Source: Scleroderma bovista (taxonomy: Eukaryota > Basidiomycota > Agaricomycetes > Boletales > Sclerodermataceae). From it: a DNA stretch of 64,000 nt. Under the pieces are notes generated by a model. The model was not told where the DNA came from. It did no database searches and was given only the letters and a program-made list of their open reading frames with translations. The position numbers were made by a program, and so were the translations under genes. Numbering within the stretch: position 1 is the first letter of the stretch; every line of letters begins with the position of its first letter. This document shows positions 59,416 through 64,000 of the stretch, one piece after another. The stretch lies in contig JAYMGJ010000340.1 of the NCBI GenBank assembly GCA_037178675.1, forward strand, positions 124,001-188,000. The letters run 5' to 3'.

Positions 59416-62400
59416 CTAGATGCTGCCAGAGGGAAATTGTAAGCCTAGTTGAGCTCTGAACTTTGCGAATTTCTCACATGGTAAGTTCTTGGTGAGCAGA
59501 TCAGCAGGATTCTCAGCACCATCAATAAAGAATAGTTCCACATTACCTTTCATGACTGACTTGCGGATTCTGTGGTAGCAGATGTCGATGTGCTTGGAGC
59601 AAGGCTCCATTACAGGGTTGGATGCCATGAATATGGACCCCTGATTATCACCACAAATCGGGATAGCTTTCAGCTTATAGCTGAGCTCACCGAGTAAACT
59701 CCAAATCCAGGTAACTTGGCGAGCGCAATCGCTCAAAGCCATGTATTCAGCCTCAGTGGATGAGTACACAATAGTCTTCTGTGCATGAGAAGTCCAACTG
59801 ATCAAGCCATCTGCAAGCTTCAGGTAGAAACCTGTCTGCAAGAGGCGAGAGGTAGGGTCTGATCCCCAATCTGAGTCCATGCATGCAATCAGGCCAGCAC
59901 CAGATCCACCATTGTATACTAGGGAGTACGTAGGTGTCCCAATAAGATAGCAACAGATATACAGTGCTTTGTTTAGGTGGTCCTGGGATGGATTTGCAGC
60001 ATGGCATGAAAGGTGGGTGACTGCAAAGGCAATGTCGGGCCTAGTGCCTAACATAAGGTACAGAAGGGACCCAATAACCATCTGGAAATGGGAGTGGAGT
60101 TCCACATCAACAGGCTCTGTATTTTTGGCAGCATAGTAGCCAGCCGGCAGTGAAGTGCTTGCAGACTTTGCATTGAGCATGCCACAGTGTTCAATGACCT
60201 TTTGGAGGTATGTGCATGGTCCAAGTGGATAGCACAACCCTTGCGAGTGATTCGCATATGGAGGAACTCTTTAGGTTCTCCAAGGTCTCTGCACTCCCAT
60301 TTGCGCATGAACTGCACTTTGATGGCATCAACAACAGCCTTGTTAGGGCTGCAGAATAAAGCATTGTCAACATAAATGATACCAATGACAATGTTGGTGC
60401 CTTTTTTCTTGTAGAAGAAGATGCCTGCTTCAGACTTAAGGTGCTCAAACCCAAGCTCCTTGAGAGACTCATTGAGTGTGCACCACCAAGCTAGGCCAGC
60501 CTGTTTGAGGCCATAGAGGGCACGCTAGAGGTGGAGCACTTTGCACTCTTGCCTGGGAACTGCAAACTCTTTGGGTTTTTCCATGTAGATCTCTTCGTTG
60601 AGCTTGCCATACAAATAGGCACTCCAAACGTTGAGTCCAGTGATATACCAGTTTTCAAATGCAGCAAGCGCAAGCATGAGGCACACTGTTTCAAAGTGCA
60701 TGACTGGTGAGAAGACCTGGTCGAAATCTAATCTCTCAACTTGGGAGAAGCCCTTTGCTACTAAGCAGGCTTTCTTGAGGCCATCCGACTTCATGTTGAA
60801 GACCCATCAATTCTTAATGACCTTCTGGTCTGGGGGATGGTCAACTAGCTCAAAGACTTTGTGCTTTCACAGCACGTCGAGCTCTTCTTGGCAAGCAAGT
60901 CACCAGAGTTTCTGCTCAGCTTGGGGTAAGCAAGCAATGTCCTTGTAGGACCAGTTGTGGACGCTTTCATATTGAGGCTCACAGGTTTTGAGGGCTTTCC
61001 CCATCAGGAATCGGACTAGGTTTGCTCCCCCTTCCTCACACATCTTTTGCACATCTTCCTCACTGGGCATTGCAGAGGTGTCAGGGAAACCACCAGGAAC
61101 ATGGTCTGATGTGTCTGGTTGTGGGGGCTTAGGGGCCTCACCCACTGTTTCTCGCCATCAAGAGGCACTTTCGATATCCCAGAGTTGCTCAATGGGATGT
61201 TGCTGCTCACCATACACGTTACTGGGGCACAATGGCGCTCTACATTCACATTGGGGGTGGGCAGGGATATTAACTGCAGGGGGTTGTAGCACATTCTGGC
61301 GGCATTCAGCTCGGCCAGGGTGCTGCAGTGCCGGAGGTGGCAGGTTTCTAGCCAGTAAAGGTGTTCTCAGTGCCAGTGGAGGCACTGGAGATGGTGTATG
61401 GGGAGGAATTATTTGACTAGGCTCTTCCTCAGGAGCCTCAGGTTCCTTGCACTTTGGATTGTCATCCTGCACTTGGGGATGTGGGTAGCCATGGTTGTGT
61501 TCCACATCATCATCACTGTTGATATCATCAGGGGGATTCTCTGGTCGATCGGTGGTAGGTTTTGGATTTACCCTTCCAAAAGGGTTCTCAAGAGGTTCGC
61601 ACCTATTCTTAGGGCAGCGAGGGAAATGATGCTTGTCAAAGACAGCGTGAGCAGCAGTAAACACTGCATTGGTGGAGTGCATAAACAAAAAGTTGTGCTC
61701 ATTGCCAGGGGCAACACTGATATAAGTCATAAGCTCTGACTTGGGAGCTATCTTATTTGCTCAAGCCAAGGCTGGGAGGTAGACAAAGGCTCCACAGCCA
61801 AAAACACATAGGTGGTTGATGTTAGGCATCTCCCCCTTAAGTATTTCATGGGGAGTGCACCATTGCAGGTGAGCTACCGGAGTACGGTTGTAAATGTGGG
61901 TTGCGTGAGTGAACGCAAATTCCCACCAGGAGTCAGGAATGCAGGCTTGATGCCACATAGACTCAGCTTTATCCATGAGAGTGTGCCCTAAATGCTCAGT
62001 GCAGCCATTCTGCATAGGAGTTCTTGGAGCACTTTGATATATTTTTATTCCTTTTTCAAGGAGTGCTCAATCAAACAGATCAGATTTATTCTCCACCAGC
62101 ATCAGACATCCATCCAACAATGTGCGTATCATGTTGGATGTGCACCATTTTGAGGAAATCTTTGGCAGCCATAATCACTGCAGCTTTGGACTGAAGGGGC
62201 ATAGTCCAGGCATGAGAGGTATAGTCATCATAGAAGGTGATAACATATTTAAACTTCTGGTATGACATAACAGGGAAGGATTTGAGATCAGAGTGCACCA
62301 GCTCAAAGGGCTTGGAAGCACGTCTTTCATTCTCTGGGAAAGCTCGATTGGGCATCTTGCCAAGAGCACATTTAGGGCAAACACAGTGCTCAGTAGGAAA

Positions 62401-64000
62401 GTGGATCTCCAGGAAGTGCTGCATATGTTTTTGCACATGTCGGAGTACTTCCTTTGAGAGGTGCCCAAATTTCTGGTGCATAATGTTGTAATCGACTTTG
62501 CTCATGGAGGCGATGTAGTTAGATATAATTATTGGGATAGATCTAATCCCAAAAATGATGTTGCGATCGTCTTCTAGGTCTGGCCCAAACCATAGGCGTT
62601 CAGCTTCATAAATGAGACTAATGTCTCGCTTATCACCAGTGACCTTGTAATTTCGCTGGAGCATTTCACCTATAGAAATAAGGTGTGCAGTAGCGCCTGG
62701 CATATGGAGCACTTGGGTGAGTGTAATAACTTTCTCATCCCCAGAGTTGTGGTCTAGGCACTGGAGTAATACTGTGCCAATGCCAGCAATTAGTGCTACA
62801 CCATTAGCCATTTTGGCATAGTGCACTCGCTTTAGTGCATTGTAGGAGGCGAAATCACCTATGTCACCAGTGAAGTGGCATGATGTGCCAGAGTCTAGGA
62901 GCCAGAAAGCACCAGATAGTTTGCTATCGTCAACCATTTTTCCCTTACAGCCAGCACAGCATGCATTATTTGAACACAAACAAATATATGCATTACTTGA
63001 GACACGACACGACAAATTGTAGTTACTGCTCGCTATATACAGTGCCTGCATGTAGCACACATGTAAAGGGAGCATGTCAGTGTTGGTCAGCACACGTGCA
63101 GAAGGTACTTGCCTGAAGAGGCTGGCCTCCACGCCCATCACCATTGACATCACATTGTAGTGGTCGAGGACCATCGTGTCTATTTCGTTGAACTCGTCAT
63201 CAGCGAAGGGCTTGTGGGTGAAGGGTTCATCATCCCCAAGGGAGATGGCATCCTCCTCATACATTGTGATGCGCTCCTCAGGACGAGGGTGCTTCAGCGA
63301 GGAGGGACCGGCCTTGGGCTGGTCCAGGTTAACACTAGCCATTGACATGACTTGGTTGAGGGTGCGGATGGTCTGGCAGGAGGGCTCTATCCCCAAGCAG
63401 TGTGCCAAATCGAAGGCCTGAATAGTATTATCAAATGTGGGGGGGCCATAGTTGGTAGCACCGGGGGTGTGAGCCAGGGCATGAGGGTCGATGGTGGGCT
63501 CTGGTCCATTGTAGTGGACATATGTGGCAAAGGCAGCCTGTTGGGCGTTTTTGTGGTGAGCACGAGCCTTCTTGCCACCATGGCGAGTGCGGCCTCCCTG
63601 TCCTTGGGCAGGAGTGTTTCCGCTTGTACTGCCATTGGACCCACCTTGCTGCTGCTGCTGCCTCTGGGGCTGCTGCTGCTGCTGGGCAAACTTGGGGTCA
63701 GCCATCTTGCGCTTCACAGCACTAAGCTTATTTGCCTGGGGGCCCTTACTGCCAGCACGAGAGGAGGCACCTTTCTGCTCAAAAGAGAGCATGGCAGCCT
63801 TGACGATCTCATTGGGCTTCAGATTCTTGATTTCATCCAGCGATGTTTGGCTGAGGATCTGAGCTACAGCCTCCATAGTGGAAGGGAGCTTACAAAGGAT
63901 GATCATTGCCTGCATGGGGGCAGGGAACTCGAAGCCAGTGTCCTTCAGATAAGTGAAATGGCTAAGCACCTTGGTGATAGCCGGAGCGGGATGGGAGCCA
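59416..64000 (-). pseudogene. Second Ty1/copia Gag-Pol, degraded, continuing past the window
   Basis: Minus strand, Gag end at 64000. Gag with a Gln-rich tract (about 63640-63690); protease GAFWLLDSGTSCHF (about 62900); integrase finger HQKFGHLS...CPKC, first Asp in HSDLKSFP and second in WMSDAGGE (62086); the integrase end with RTPMQNGCTEH (about 62000); linker; RT pieces ACLVAKGFSQVERLDFDQVF (60525-60794); RNase H with DSDWGSDPTSR, STEAEYMALSDCA and DNQGSIFMA (60237-59416). The frame is interrupted by several stops and shifts (for example after SDAGGE, at 61150, 60530 and 60240). It is unlike the young element at 2.8-11.1 kb in sequence and orientation. Confidence 0.9.

Overview
Eukaryotic, almost certainly basidiomycete (mushroom-type) DNA. 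The spliced genes have introns of 44-55 bp with GT...AG ends and CTNAC-like branch sites. The element families present (KDZ with TET/JBP cargo, Plavaka, pogo-type, Ty1/copia, a tyrosine-recombinase element) are typical of Agaricomycetes. I recognise no conserved host housekeeping gene; the window is a transposon nest.

Layout. 1-1.56 kb: 3' part of a pogo-type DDE transposase gene (+). 2.819-11.108 kb: a complete, very young Ty1/copia element (457-bp LTRs with one difference, 5-bp target duplication CATCT, intact 1667-aa Gag-Pol) that carries about 2.3 kb of extra coding sequence before gag. 11.4-14.6 kb: trinucleotide-based low-complexity DNA whose strand asymmetry flips near 12.25 kb. 14.85-15.69 kb: C-terminal piece of a minus-strand basidiomycete repeat-associated gene. 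15.66-16.45 kb and 49.42-50.61 kb: the same about 70-bp-period minisatellite in opposite orientations. These arrays bracket a 35-kb block holding two related but diverged KDZ-class composite elements. 50.69-52.15 kb: N-terminal-like part of a gene of the same family as the left-flank piece. 52.3-55.5 kb: degraded Plavaka transposase (+). 56.6-58.6 kb: degraded tyrosine-recombinase-like gene (-). 59.13-64 kb: degraded copia element (-), running off the window.

The 35-kb block is the most interesting part. Copy A (about 16.7-34.5 kb) carries gene X (-), a TET/JBP 2-oxoglutarate/Fe(II) dioxygenase (+), a KDZ transposase (-), gene Y (+), gene Z (-) and gene W (-). Copy B (about 34.5-49.3 kb) carries homologues of all six, mostly inverted and with X and W rearranged. 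In A, the TET/JBP gene and gene X read through cleanly after splicing. The KDZ gene in A has one apparent defect, a GT>AT splice donor at a former CpG. In B, TET/JBP, KDZ, Y and Z carry stops or frameshifts, several of them of CGA>TGA type, while X stays open.

Between genes, copy A is filled with short repeats built around TGCCG/CGGCA, and copy B with repeats built around ACCGGT. Each element thus has its own CpG-bearing word, repeated many times. Because the elements encode a predicted 5-methylcytosine oxidase, I propose (inference) that these arrays are element-specific epigenetic or transposase-binding platforms.
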